A DNA stretch of 64,000 bases from CAZSHX01 sp964606895 (GCA_964606895.1 CAZSHX010000008.1:19161-83160), one strand, 5' to 3'. Counted from the first letter of the stretch, positions 24,383 through 34,738 are shown. Made by a program: numbers and translations. The notes: generated by a model not told the origin, from the letters alone.

Positions 24383-27300
24383 ATGAAAAAATTCATACTT
24401 GTTGCTCTTTTGGTTTTAATCTCGCTTCCTTTGTACTCTAAGAACGGGGACGCGTCTCTCTTGCCTGGAATGATTGGTGCAAATAATGCAGGAAAAGAAT
24501 TCTGGTTCAGCGTTCCGCCATGCTTCGAATCCGATGTTAGTTATCCGAACCTAATTAAAATATATGTTACATCTAATGTTAAAACTCTTGTAACGGTTGA
24601 GGTCCCGGGAAAAGGATATTTCAAAGCAAGTTATACCTTACCGAATGATGTTATTGATTTCAGTATAACTTCTGCACAGGGACAGCCTTTCTCCAAAAAT
24701 CCCACCGATGAGAATGTGGCTGAAACTGTTTTTCAAAATGCCGGTATCTATGTTTACGCTGACGACCCGATTATTGTGTATTGTGTTGTTAGATACCGTG
24801 TGACAACTGAAGGTTTCATGGTAATTCCTGTTTCTTCGCTCGGCAGAGAGTATATCGTTGCAGGACATCCTGTGGATGCGATGTTCAGAGCAATTAACGA
24901 ATATAAAATGCCATGCGTTACTACTGTTACCGCACCTTTTGATGATACAAAAATAAGGTTTACTCTTGGAGGAACCGCATTTACTAAAACCAAAGGCGGC
25001 ATGAAACCTGGAGAAGTAAAAGAATGGTCACTGATGAAAGGCGATGTTTTTGCAATTTCGGCAGATACCGACGAAGGGGATTTGTCCGGCAGTAAAGTTG
25101 TATCCACAAAACCTGTGGCAGTTACTACCGGGAATATGTTGGCTAACATCCCTACAGGAAATGTATGGGGTGGTTACACTGCCGAAATGGATATGCCCAC
25201 ATTTACCTGGGGCAAGAATATTCATGTCGGGAAAATTCCATACAGAAAATACGCATCTATTATCAGAGTTTTTGCAAAAGAACCAAATACCAAAATTTTC
25301 AGGAATGGTAAAAATATTGGAACCATCGCAACATCAGGAGGAATTTTGGGTAAGGGTTTCATGGAGATGCGAATGACTCAGGATGGTAACCCCGGTTCTG
25401 TTGTTATCTCAAGCGACCAACCAATTAGCGTGACGCTCTACAATACCGGCGTTCAGGAAGATGGCGAACCTCTGCCAAAATGTGCCCCCTTCGTAATGTC
25501 TTCCATACCTGTTGAACAGTACCAAAAAGAAATATTCTTTTGCACTCCGAGAGTTAGTTCTGATTCTAATTCCGGGGAGAATTATGTTAATCTGGTTTAT
25601 GAGACAGATTCTTTGGGGATGATGCCGGATGATATGGAAATAGCCGGACCTGTTCATGGCGAAGCATTTGTCTGGAAAAAAGTATGGGATGAATTTCCCG
25701 GCATGGATGAACTATTTAAATATGATGTTAACGGTAAAAAATATGCATTAAAGACGATTCAGCTGACCGGAAACGGAGTTTACAGCATCCGTTCCAAAAC
25801 TCCTTTTGCCGCTTATGGCTTCGGTTTTGATTCTCTGAATTCCTATGGCTATCCGCTGTCAGCGGCTCTTGCCACTATGGAAGAACTGACAGATACTCTT
25901 CCTCCTGTGCCGAAATATACAAGGTGCTGTTGTGATGGGAATATTACTGACGGCGTTGTCACTGATATGCCTGAGGACAAAGCAATTCGTTCAAATCTTT
26001 CAACAATAGTATTTCAATCTGATGTCAGTTTCAATTATGTTTTTAAATATGTTGACTTTATTCCCGGGGATACAAGAACAACAAACTGGATACTTCAGGT
26101 CGTTGACCCATTAAAAGATGCACAAGCAGTTATAACATTTGCCGACAGAAGAGGCAATGACACAACGATTAAAATAAATTATTATGCACCAAAATACACA
26201 ATCAGACCTAATCCTGTTGATTTCGGAATCATCAAAATCGGCGAAGAAAAAACAGTTGATTTCCATGCTATAAACATATCCTCAGAATCCGCAGTCATAA
26301 TAGAGTTTTTCAATTTGGCATCTTCACCAAAGGGTTTTTCATTAACCGGTCCATCTGTTCCATTTATCATTCCCCCAAATGATTCAATAAACTTTCAAGT
26401 GAAATTTACGGCTACAACCGGAGGTACTTTTAAGAATTCCATATCAATCGCCGATTCATGTCATATTCCTACATTTGTATTTTTAACCGCAACAGTTGAG
26501 TATCCAATTATTTATGTCACTAACGTTAATTATTATCCTGTAACCACTGGAAATACTGCAACAAAAGAATTTCAGATTACTAATGAAGGTACTCTTGATT
26601 TGACAATTACAGGTTATACCGGACCAAGTAATAATGTATTTACAACAAGTCTTCCATATATTGATGCATCAAATCCATGGATTTTATTGCCAAAAGAAAG
26701 CAAAACTATCATGATAACTTTCAACCCGACCTCAATCGGTAAATTTACGGATAGGATTACTTTCATCAGCGATGCAGATACAAACCGGAAAAACTATTGC
26801 CTTATAAACGGAGAGGCTTCAATCCCCGGTTTAAAAGCCAATAGCTATGATTGGTTTAACCGAAAGATTAACGGCACATACCCGCCCGACAACGACGAAA
26901 AGGTAATCACTCTTCTTAATGACGGAGCTGATGATGTTACCATAAGCGGGATTAAAATTGTTTCGTATTTAATCGGTGAATCCTTTGAATTTGACAAAGA
27001 TAAATTTACCGGAATGGTTATCAAAAAAAGTGAATCTGCTTATGTGCCGGTTGTTTTCCATCCAGTGCAGACAGGACAACATGAATTGATAATATTTTAC
27101 AATAATACGTCCGGCAGTTCTCCTACAACCGTTTTACGCGGTTATGGAACACTCCTGAATTCAATTACTGATTTATTTAATTCGGGAATTAATATCATCA
27201 CGCAAAACGAACAGTTGCTCATTGAATTACCGGAAAATACTTCGGGTGATTTTTCTGTTTCAATTTTTGATTTGAAAGGTACGCAAGTTTATGCGAAAAA

Positions 27301-27427
27301 AGATATTCCGGCAACTTTCTCAAACCGGATAATTATAGATTGCGGTGCTTTTGTCAATGGAACTTACTTGCTGAATTTAGCAAGCGGCGATAAATATTAC
27401 ATTAAGAAATTTGTTATATACAGATAA
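24383..27427 (+). CDS. Secreted IgGFc-binding-like / ASH-domain protein with T9SS sorting domain (paralogue 1)
   Basis: A 1014-residue exported protein. It has a signal peptide (MKKFILVALLVLISLPLYS) and an N-terminal IgGFc-binding-like domain (about 25-510; AGKEFWFSVPPCFE, YIVAGHPVDAMF, KPVAVTTGNM, YTAEMDMPTFTWGKNIHVG). Several 'choice-of-anchor'/ASH-type immunoglobulin domains follow (about 590-920; FQITNEGTLDLTITGYTG, KFTDRITFISDAD) and a type A T9SS domain (about 930-1014; VSIFDLKGTQVYAKKDIP). The ATG at 24383 has GGGAAAG upstream and begins the signal peptide; an earlier ATG at 24335 would place 16 charged residues before it. It is the first of four tandem paralogues. A role in surface binding or adhesion is inferred from the family. 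Confidence 0.85.
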   Translation: MKKFILVALLVLISLPLYSKNGDASLLPGMIGANNAGKEFWFSVPPCFESDVSYPNLIKIYVTSNVKTLVTVEVPGKGYFKASYTLPNDVIDFSITSAQGQPFSKNPTDENVAETVFQNAGIYVYADDPIIVYCVVRYRVTTEGFMVIPVSSLGREYIVAGHPVDAMFRAINEYKMPCVTTVTAPFDDTKIRFTLGGTAFTKTKGGMKPGEVKEWSLMKGDVFAISADTDEGDLSGSKVVSTKPVAVTTGNMLANIPTGNVWGGYTAEMDMPTFTWGKNIHVGKIPYRKYASIIRVFAKEPNTKIFRNGKNIGTIATSGGILGKGFMEMRMTQDGNPGSVVISSDQPISVTLYNTGVQEDGEPLPKCAPFVMSSIPVEQYQKEIFFCTPRVSSDSNSGENYVNLVYETDSLGMMPDDMEIAGPVHGEAFVWKKVWDEFPGMDELFKYDVNGKKYALKTIQLTGNGVYSIRSKTPFAAYGFGFDSLNSYGYPLSAALATMEELTDTLPPVPKYTRCCCDGNITDGVVTDMPEDKAIRSNLSTIVFQSDVSFNYVFKYVDFIPGDTRTTNWILQVVDPLKDAQAVITFADRRGNDTTIKINYYAPKYTIRPNPVDFGIIKIGEEKTVDFHAINISSESAVIIEFFNLASSPKGFSLTGPSVPFIIPPNDSINFQVKFTATTGGTFKNSISIADSCHIPTFVFLTATVEYPIIYVTNVNYYPVTTGNTATKEFQITNEGTLDLTITGYTGPSNNVFTTSLPYIDASNPWILLPKESKTIMITFNPTSIGKFTDRITFISDADTNRKNYCLINGEASIPGLKANSYDWFNRKINGTYPPDNDEKVITLLNDGADDVTISGIKIVSYLIGESFEFDKDKFTGMVIKKSESAYVPVVFHPVQTGQHELIIFYNNTSGSSPTTVLRGYGTLLNSITDLFNSGINIITQNEQLLIELPENTSGDFSVSIFDLKGTQVYAKKDIPATFSNRIIIDCGAFVNGTYLLNLASGDKYYIKKFVIYR

Positions 27428-27436
27428 ATAATTAAT

Positions 27437-27460
27437 ATATGTATATTTGTAAATACATAT
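27437..27460. terminator. AT-rich palindrome between paralogues 1 and 2
   Basis: ATATGTAT (27437-27444) and ATACATAT (27453-27460) flank an 8-base loop between the stop of paralogue 1 and the start of paralogue 2. A TATATTTG resembling the Bacteroidetes -7 promoter motif (TAnnTTTG) overlaps it at 27442-27449. It could be a weak attenuator or a promoter/operator; neither is certain. Confidence 0.3.
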
Positions 27461-27483
27461 TAAGTTTGCTTATAGGAATGTGA

Positions 27484-30400
27484 ATGAAAAAGCTCATCTT
27501 TGTCATTTTTTTGGCACTATTATCACTTCCTTTGTTCTCGCAGAACAAGGACAAATCAACCTTGCCCGAAATGCTTTGGGTTAATAACGCAGGGAAGGAG
27601 TTTTGGTTCAGCGTTCCGCCATGCTTCGAATCCGATGTTAGTTATCCGAACCTAATTAAAATATATGTTACATCAAACATTAAAACTCTTGTTACGGTAG
27701 ATGTTCCCGGTAAAGGATTTTTCAAAGCACAATATACCCTACCGAATGATGTTATTGATTTCAGTATTACTCCAGCCCAGGGACATCCTTTTATAAAATC
27801 AGGATATGACGAGAATGTGGCTGAAGCAGTCTTTGCCAAGGCGGGTATTCATATAATTTGCGACGACCCGATTATTGTTTATTGTTTGGTACGCTATCAA
27901 TCAACAAGTGATGGCTTCATGGTAATTCCGGTTTCTTCGCTCGGAAGTGAGTATATCGTTGCAGGACATCCTGTGGATGCTATGTTCAGAGCCGGATGGA
28001 ACTACAAAATGCCATGTGTCACAACGATTACAGCCCCTTATGACGATACAAAAGTTAGATTTACACTTGGCGGGACAATTTTTTCCAAAACAAAAGGCGG
28101 CATGACGACCGGGCAAACGCAGGAATGGTCACTCATGAAAGGTGATGTTCTTGCAATTTCTAATGATACAGACGAAGGAGACTTATCCGGTAGTAAAGTT
28201 GTTTCAACAAAACCCGTGGCTGTAACAACAGGCAACATGTGTGCAAATATCCCTACCGGAAATCAATGGTGCGATTATACAGCTGAAATGGATATTCCAA
28301 CATTTGCATGGGGCAAAAACCTTCACATAGGAAAAATTTTCAATAGAACAAAAGCCTCTATTGTAAGAATTTTTGCTAAGGAACCTAACACAAAAATTTA
28401 CCGAAACGGCTTGAATATTGGGACTATAGCAACAGCCGGCGGTGTTGAAGGCAAGGGTTTTCAGGTTATGCGAATGACGCAGGATTCAAAACCGGGTTCA
28501 GCAGTTTTCTCAGGTGACAAACCAATCACAGTGACGCTCTACAATACAGGCGTTCAGGAAGATGGATACCCACTTCCGAATAGCGACCCCTTCGTAATGT
28601 CTTCCATACCCGTTGAACAGTATCAAAAGGAAATATATTTTTGTACCCCGGGTCTTAAAGATAGGTCTTTTAAGGAGAATTACGTTAATCTTGTTTATGA
28701 AACAGATTCTTTGGGGATGATGCCGGATGATATGGAAATAGCCGGACCTGTTCATGGCGAAGCATTTGTCTGGAAAAAAGTATTGAATGAATATGCCGGC
28801 ATGGATGAACAATTCAAATATGATGTTAACGGTAAAAAATATGCTCTAAAATTAATCAAACTTCCAGGTGACGGTGTTTACAGCATACGTTCCAAAACTC
28901 CTTTTGCCGCTTATGCGTTTGGTTATGATTATATGGATTCTTACGGATATCCTCTGGCGGCGGCATTTACCGATATTGAAAAAGCCGATACTATTCCTCC
29001 TGTGCCGACATATACACTTAATTGTGACGGGAGTATTTCAGACGGGGTTGTTACTGATATGCCCGATGACAATGCTATTCGTTCTAACCTTTTAACAATA
29101 GTATTTCAATCATCTCTTAGTTTCAATTATTCATTCTATTATGTTGGCTTCGAACCCGGTAAATCAAGAACAACAAGCTGGACACTTCAGGTTATTGATC
29201 CTTCTCAGGACGCTAAAGCAGTAATTACATTCACTGATAAAAATGGGAATGACACAACAATTGAGATTAATTTCTATGCTGTAAAATTGGCAATCAATCC
29301 TGCTCCGGTTTATTTTGGAGATTTCAAAATCGGAGAAGAAAAAACTCTGGATTTCTGGGCTGTAAACCAATCCTCAAGTTCTGCAATTACCGTCAAGTTT
29401 TTGAAGTTAGAATCATCAAATACCGGATTTTCAATAAATGCACCAAATGTTCCTTTTACTATTCAACCAAAAGATTCAATTAGTTTTCAGGTGAAATTCT
29501 CCGCCACAATCGGAGGCACTTTCGAGAATAACATTTTAATCGGGGATTCATGCTCCCCAACCAAAACAGCATATATCTTATCAAGAGTAACAGGTCCGAT
29601 TATTTATGTTTCTGATGCCATTTTTTTACTTTCAAAAGTAGGGACCGTTTCAACAAAAAGTTTTCAGATAACTAATGAAGGCACACTGGATTTAGTGATT
29701 ACAGGCTATACGGGACCGAGCAATAACGTCTTTACAACAAATCTACCACAGATTGATGCCTCTCATCCTTTGGTTTTAAAACCAAAGGAAAACCTGATTT
29801 TCCAAATAACATTCAGCCCAACATCCTCAGGAAAATTCACTGACAGGATTACTTTCATCAGCGATGCCGAAACGAACAAAAAGAACTATTGTCAGGTTAA
29901 TGCTGAATCAACAATACCGGGTTTGCAAGCAAATAGTTACGACTGGAATAATAGAAGAATAAATTATATTTACCCGCCGGACAACTACGAAAAGGTAATC
30001 GCTCTATATAATGATGGAGCTGAAGAAATCATCATTTACGGAATTAATATAATTTCGGACAACAAGGGTTCTGCATTTGAATTTGATAGAGCCGGCTTTA
30101 ATGCAATGATAATTAAGCAATACCAAAATGCTTATGTTCCTGTTGCTTTCCATCCTGTGCAAACCGGACAACATGAATTGATAATATCTTATAATAATAC
30201 GTCCGGCAGTTCACCGACAACTGTTTTACGCGGTGTTGGAATACTGCCGAATTCAGTAACTGATTTGCTTAATTCGGGAATAAATATTATTACTCAAAAC
30301 GAACAGTTGCTTATTGAATTACCTGAAAATTCATCGGGTGATTTTTCTGTTTCAATTTTTGATTTGAAAGGCACGCAGATTTACTCGAAAAAAGAAATTC

Positions 30401-30519
30401 CGGCAACTTTCTCAAACCGGATAATAATAGATTGCGGAACGTTTGCCACCGGAACTTATTTGCTGAATTTAGTTAGTGGCAACAAATATTTCATTAAGAA
30501 ATTTGTTATAAATAGATAA
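27484..30519 (+). CDS. Secreted IgGFc-binding-like / ASH-domain protein with T9SS sorting domain (paralogue 2)
   Basis: A 1011-residue protein with the same order as paralogue 1: signal peptide (MKKLIFVIFLALLSLPLFSQ), IgGFc-binding-like domain (about 25-510), ASH-type domains (about 590-915) and T9SS domain (about 925-1011). The two share runs of identical DNA, including 71 bases (24503-24573 = 27604-27674) and 82 bases (25604-25685 = 28702-28783), while other parts differ considerably, for example in the third ASH-like domain. Such a mosaic fits recent duplication or gene conversion. AGGAATGTGA precedes the ATG. The gene begins 56 bases after paralogue 1, so co-transcription is likely. Confidence 0.85.
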   Translation: MKKLIFVIFLALLSLPLFSQNKDKSTLPEMLWVNNAGKEFWFSVPPCFESDVSYPNLIKIYVTSNIKTLVTVDVPGKGFFKAQYTLPNDVIDFSITPAQGHPFIKSGYDENVAEAVFAKAGIHIICDDPIIVYCLVRYQSTSDGFMVIPVSSLGSEYIVAGHPVDAMFRAGWNYKMPCVTTITAPYDDTKVRFTLGGTIFSKTKGGMTTGQTQEWSLMKGDVLAISNDTDEGDLSGSKVVSTKPVAVTTGNMCANIPTGNQWCDYTAEMDIPTFAWGKNLHIGKIFNRTKASIVRIFAKEPNTKIYRNGLNIGTIATAGGVEGKGFQVMRMTQDSKPGSAVFSGDKPITVTLYNTGVQEDGYPLPNSDPFVMSSIPVEQYQKEIYFCTPGLKDRSFKENYVNLVYETDSLGMMPDDMEIAGPVHGEAFVWKKVLNEYAGMDEQFKYDVNGKKYALKLIKLPGDGVYSIRSKTPFAAYAFGYDYMDSYGYPLAAAFTDIEKADTIPPVPTYTLNCDGSISDGVVTDMPDDNAIRSNLLTIVFQSSLSFNYSFYYVGFEPGKSRTTSWTLQVIDPSQDAKAVITFTDKNGNDTTIEINFYAVKLAINPAPVYFGDFKIGEEKTLDFWAVNQSSSSAITVKFLKLESSNTGFSINAPNVPFTIQPKDSISFQVKFSATIGGTFENNILIGDSCSPTKTAYILSRVTGPIIYVSDAIFLLSKVGTVSTKSFQITNEGTLDLVITGYTGPSNNVFTTNLPQIDASHPLVLKPKENLIFQITFSPTSSGKFTDRITFISDAETNKKNYCQVNAESTIPGLQANSYDWNNRRINYIYPPDNYEKVIALYNDGAEEIIIYGINIISDNKGSAFEFDRAGFNAMIIKQYQNAYVPVAFHPVQTGQHELIISYNNTSGSSPTTVLRGVGILPNSVTDLLNSGINIITQNEQLLIELPENSSGDFSVSIFDLKGTQIYSKKEIPATFSNRIIIDCGTFATGTYLLNLVSGNKYFIKKFVINR

Positions 30520-30551
30520 ATTTTGGATTTCGTGTGCTTGAAGGAAAATAA

Positions 30552-32306
30552 ATGAAAAAGCTCATAATAGTGTCTCTGGTGGTTTTATCATCACTTTCAT
30601 TGTTCGCGCAGAACAAGGACAAATCAAATTTGCCCGAAATGTTAGGTACGAGTAATGCCGGTAAAAAGTTTTGGTTAAATATTCCTTCTTACATCATATC
30701 TGATACAGCAGTTGAAAACTTACTAAAAAAATATGCAACATTACATGTTAAACCTCTTGCATCGGTGGAATTCTCAGATACACTTGCTCCAGCACCAATT
30801 TATACTTTGTGTTGTGACGGAAAAACTTGTCACGCAATGGTTACTGATTTGCCTGATGATCCATCAATTCGTTCAAATCTTTCGATGATTGTTCTTCAAT
30901 CTGATGTCAGTTTCAATTATCTTTTCAAATATGATGCATTTATACCCGGGGAGTCAAGAAAAACGAGCTGGTCGCTTGAGGTTATAGACCCGGATCAAGA
31001 TGCGAGAGCCGTTATTACATTTTCCGATAGAGGCGGCAATGATACAACAATTGATATAAATTATCATGCAAGAAAATATACAATCAAGCCTAATCCTGTT
31101 GATTTTGGGACATTTAAATTGGGGGAAGAGAAAACAATAGATTTCTGGGCTGTGAACTATTCAGAACAATCAGAAGTTACTATTGAAAATTTAAAATTTA
31201 TGATGAATTACTACACGTTTACTTTTTTGCTTCCAAAACCACTTCCATGGACGATAAGAAAGAAGGATTCAGTTAAATTCCAAGTAAAATTTACCGCAAA
31301 TGAAGAGGGAGAGATGACAGATTCAATCGGACTCGGAGATTACTGTCTGTTTTTCTACAAAGCAAAGGTTCATGCAACAGTATTCAGTCCGGTTATTAAT
31401 GTTATTGATGTTGACTTTGATAATGTATCAGTAAAGAAAACGGCTATAAAGGATTTTTTCATAAGCAACCAAGGAAATGTTGATTTAGTAATTTATGGTT
31501 ATACCGGTCCAAGCAATAGTTGCTTTAGTACTAATCTTCCCATGATTAATCAAAAAAATCCTTTGATTTTGAAACCTAATGAAATCAAAACGTTCCAATT
31601 AACATTCAGCCCCAATTCCGTAAATAAATACGAAGATAAAATCATTTTTACCAGCGATGCAGGCACAAATTTTAAAAACTACTGCAGTATCTATGCTTCA
31701 TCCTCAAAACCTAACTTAAAAGCAAATAATTTCGATTGGGGTAATAAAAAGATTGACAGTACTTATCCTGAAGCAAGTGTTATAACCCTTGCAAATGATG
31801 GGAATGAAAATATCTATGTGTCTGATATGACTATTTTAACTGATATTAATGGTGATGCGTTTGAATTTGATAGAAAGAAGATTACTTCTGGTTTAACAAT
31901 AAGAATGAATAGTTCTGAAAATATTCCGGTTGTTTTTCATCCAACCAAAATCGGTTTAAATGAATTGAAAATATCCTTTGACAATTCAGCCGATATTGTA
32001 GCAACAACTACTTTAAGCGGATATGGTACACTTACAAATTCGGTTACAGATTTGTTTAATTCGGGAATTAATATCATTACGCAAAATGAACAGTTGCTGA
32101 TTGAATTACCCGAAAATTCATCAGGTGATTATTCTGTTTCAATTTTTGATTTGAAAGGAACGCAGGTTTACTCGAAAAAAGATATTCCGGCAACTTTCTC
32201 AAACCGGATAATTATTGATTGCGGCAATTTTGCCAATGGTACTTACTTGCTGAATTTGGTAAGCAGTAATAAATATTACATCAAGAAATTTGTTATAAAT
32301 AGATAA
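30552..32306 (+). CDS. Shortened paralogue 3: ASH domains and T9SS tail without the IgGFc-binding-like domain
   Basis: A 584-residue member of the same family. The signal peptide and first residues (NLPEMLGTSNAGKKFW) match the others, but after about residue 75 the sequence jumps to the region that follows the IgGFc-like domain in its siblings (DTLAPAPIYTLCCDG). About 440 residues are therefore missing, replaced by about 30 unrelated ones. The ASH-type domains and a nearly identical T9SS tail (FDLKGTQVYSKKDIPATFS) remain. The reading frame is intact, so this is either a functional domain variant or an in-frame deletion product. AAGGAAA precedes the ATG; it starts 32 bases after paralogue 2. 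Confidence 0.82.
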   Translation: MKKLIIVSLVVLSSLSLFAQNKDKSNLPEMLGTSNAGKKFWLNIPSYIISDTAVENLLKKYATLHVKPLASVEFSDTLAPAPIYTLCCDGKTCHAMVTDLPDDPSIRSNLSMIVLQSDVSFNYLFKYDAFIPGESRKTSWSLEVIDPDQDARAVITFSDRGGNDTTIDINYHARKYTIKPNPVDFGTFKLGEEKTIDFWAVNYSEQSEVTIENLKFMMNYYTFTFLLPKPLPWTIRKKDSVKFQVKFTANEEGEMTDSIGLGDYCLFFYKAKVHATVFSPVINVIDVDFDNVSVKKTAIKDFFISNQGNVDLVIYGYTGPSNSCFSTNLPMINQKNPLILKPNEIKTFQLTFSPNSVNKYEDKIIFTSDAGTNFKNYCSIYASSSKPNLKANNFDWGNKKIDSTYPEASVITLANDGNENIYVSDMTILTDINGDAFEFDRKKITSGLTIRMNSSENIPVVFHPTKIGLNELKISFDNSADIVATTTLSGYGTLTNSVTDLFNSGINIITQNEQLLIELPENSSGDYSVSIFDLKGTQVYSKKDIPATFSNRIIIDCGNFANGTYLLNLVSSNKYYIKKFVINR

Positions 32307-32346
32307 ATGGTTTCAATTATTATAAAATAACTTAAAGGATATCGTT

Positions 32347-34431
32347 ATGAAGAAGCTCATTTTTGCTTTGCTGATGATTTTAGTATCATTGCCTTTGTAT
32401 TCTCAAAAACAGAACCCATCGTCTTTGCCCGAAAATATCGGAACTAACAACTGGGGCAAAGAATATTGGTTCTCAATTCCTCCCTGCTATACGGATGAAA
32501 GCGGCGGACAACCAAATTTTGTCAAAATTTTTGTTACTTCGCCATTCCAAACTCTGGTAACTGTTGAAAATTCATCAACGGGTTACATGCAGGCACGGAC
32601 TACTATTCCTAATGATGTGATTGAATTTAATATCACTCCTGTACACGGTTTTCCGTATCTGAAAACAGGAAGGGATTCAACTGTTCCTGAAACAGTATTT
32701 TCATCTAAAGGAATTCATATTTATGCGGACTACCCGATGGTGGTGTATGTTGTTATCCGTTACCAAGCCACAAGTGATGGATTTTTAGCTATTCCTGTTT
32801 CTTCGTTGGGCAAGGAATATATTGTTGCCGGTACTCAGGTTGACCCTATGTTCACGGCTGTCTGGAATTACAAGCTCCCATGCATAACAACAATCACTGC
32901 CGCTTATGACGACACACAGGTTAGTTATACTCTCGGCGGTAATCCCATCACAAGAACCGCAGGCGGTATGGTTCCCGGAACAACCAGAGAATGGACTCTG
33001 ATGCGTGGTGATGTTTTGGCTGTTTCTTCAGATGGTGACGGAGCTGACCTTTCGGGCAGTAAAATTGTTGCTTCGAAACCGATTGCCGTAGTTACCGGAA
33101 ATATGTGTTCAAATATTCCTACAGGTAATCAATGGTGCGACTACACAGTAGAAATGGACATCCCTACTTTTACCTGGGGACTTAACTGCCACGTAGGCAA
33201 AATTCCAAAAAGAAAATTTTCCTCAATTATTAAAATATTTGCTAAAGATTCAACAACAGCTATCTCCCGTAATGGTATTCCAATCGGTACAATCCAAAAA
33301 GGAGGCGGGATTGAAGGCGAAGCTTTTCTTACAATGCGTATGACTTCGGATACTATGCCGCATTCGGTAGTTATTTCGGGAGATAAACCAATCTCAGTAA
33401 CGTTGTATAATACCGGAGTTCAAGAGGACGGTTACCCATTGCCGAGCAGTGATCCGTTTGTTATGGCAACAACTCCACTTCAGCAATACCAGAAAGATAT
33501 AACATTCTGTACACCGGGTATCCTTGGAGGGCAAGGATTCAAAGAAAATTATGTTAATCTTGTTTATGAAACTGACGAGAACAATATGATGCCGGACTTT
33601 TTTGAATTTGCAGGACCAGTTATGGGTGGTGAATTCCAATGGACTCAACTAAACACACGTTTCCCTGGTGTTGATGAAATTTTCACTTACGATGTTTACG
33701 GTAAAAAATATGCAGTAAAAATGATTACCCTACCCGGTGACGGTGTTTACAAAATTCGTTCGATAACACCATTTGCGGCTTATTCTTTTGGTTACGATTG
33801 GTGCGATTCTTACGGCTATCCCACATCAGCTGCTTTTGCAGATCAGGAAACCAACGATATTGAGCCTCCAGTCCCAACATGGACAACTAATCCTGACGGA
33901 GATGGTGCCGAGGGCGTAGTTACTGAAATGCCTGAAGATGCAGAAAATCGTTCTAATTTTTCGATGATAACTTTGAATCCTGATAGAAGCTCGAATGTTA
34001 ATTTCTCTTATGATGCATTCATTGCAGGCGAAACAAGAAAAGTAATGTGGAAGGTCAAAGTTATTGACCCTGAAAAAGATGCTATGGCAACCATTATTTT
34101 TGCTGACAGAAGAGGCAACGATACTTCCGTTACAATTACACTTTCTGCTCAGGAACCCGAAAGCGTTAAAGAGATGAAAAACTCTGATCTGGTAAGAATC
34201 AACATTCAGAACAATCAATTATTTATCGTACTTGATGAGAATATTACCGATGAATTTGCACTAACCATTTTTGATTTGAATGGGACACAGGTTTATAGTA
34301 AATCAAGTATATCAGCTAATACATCGAACAAAATAACAGTTGACATTGGTAATTTTGCAAATGGAACTTACTTGCTGAATTTAGTAAGTCAGGATAAATA
34401 CATTACGAAGAAGTTTTTAATACAGAGATAA
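32347..34431 (+). CDS. Shortened paralogue 4: IgGFc-binding-like domain with T9SS tail, no ASH repeats
   Basis: A 694-residue member. It has a signal peptide (MKKLIFALLMILVSLPLYSQ), a complete IgGFc-binding-like domain (about 25-515; WGKEYWFSIPPCYTD, YTVEMDIPTFTWGLNCHVG), a short linker domain (about 520-605) shared with the others, and then directly a T9SS domain (about 610-694; TIFDLNGTQVYSKSSI). The ASH-type repeats present in paralogues 1-3 are absent. It is the most diverged in sequence of the two-domain copies. It ends the cluster and is followed by a perfect 19-bp hairpin. Confidence 0.85.
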   Translation: MKKLIFALLMILVSLPLYSQKQNPSSLPENIGTNNWGKEYWFSIPPCYTDESGGQPNFVKIFVTSPFQTLVTVENSSTGYMQARTTIPNDVIEFNITPVHGFPYLKTGRDSTVPETVFSSKGIHIYADYPMVVYVVIRYQATSDGFLAIPVSSLGKEYIVAGTQVDPMFTAVWNYKLPCITTITAAYDDTQVSYTLGGNPITRTAGGMVPGTTREWTLMRGDVLAVSSDGDGADLSGSKIVASKPIAVVTGNMCSNIPTGNQWCDYTVEMDIPTFTWGLNCHVGKIPKRKFSSIIKIFAKDSTTAISRNGIPIGTIQKGGGIEGEAFLTMRMTSDTMPHSVVISGDKPISVTLYNTGVQEDGYPLPSSDPFVMATTPLQQYQKDITFCTPGILGGQGFKENYVNLVYETDENNMMPDFFEFAGPVMGGEFQWTQLNTRFPGVDEIFTYDVYGKKYAVKMITLPGDGVYKIRSITPFAAYSFGYDWCDSYGYPTSAAFADQETNDIEPPVPTWTTNPDGDGAEGVVTEMPEDAENRSNFSMITLNPDRSSNVNFSYDAFIAGETRKVMWKVKVIDPEKDAMATIIFADRRGNDTSVTITLSAQEPESVKEMKNSDLVRINIQNNQLFIVLDENITDEFALTIFDLNGTQVYSKSSISANTSNKITVDIGNFANGTYLLNLVSQDKYITKKFLIQR

Positions 34432-34435
34432 TATG

Positions 34436-34477
34436 TACCATCACAAGACAGGAGGGAACTCCTGTCTTGTGATGGTA
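34436..34477 (+). terminator. Perfect 19-bp hairpin with GGAA tetraloop after the paralogue cluster
   Basis: TACCATCACAAGACAGGAG (34436-34454) and its exact complement (34459-34477) enclose GGAA, a GNRA tetraloop. No T run follows, so it is not a classic intrinsic terminator. It could act as an mRNA-stabilising 3' end, a Rho-dependent stop or a cruciform. It starts five bases after the stop codon of paralogue 4. Confidence 0.8.
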
Positions 34478-34697
34478 AGGTATCATGACATCAAAGATAC
34501 AGAAAAAATTTTCTCTAATTAAAACAAATTAGTACTGCAAATTACTAATGTAAGGCACCAACATGATTAAATACGGCACAATTGGGCACTTAAATTAAAA
34601 TAATTATCAGGTGCAAGAAAAAGATGCCGCTCTTATATTAAAGAATCAAGACAAAGGGTTTTAATTATCCGCTAATTTTCTGATTTAAAATATTTGC

Positions 34698-34738
34698 TCC
34701 CTGCTTTCGATTTAATATGTTGAATTTATTAGCAGGGA
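34698..34738 (+). promoter_or_regulatory. Hairpin that can mask the ribosome-binding site of the PorE-like gene
   Basis: TCCCTGCT (34698-34705) is the exact complement of AGCAGGGA (34731-34738), which contains the likely Shine-Dalgarno GCAGGGA ending four bases before the ATG at 34742. Pairing would hide the ribosome-binding site. The 25-base loop is AT-rich. The rest of 34478-34697 is AT-rich with no gene. Confidence 0.45.
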
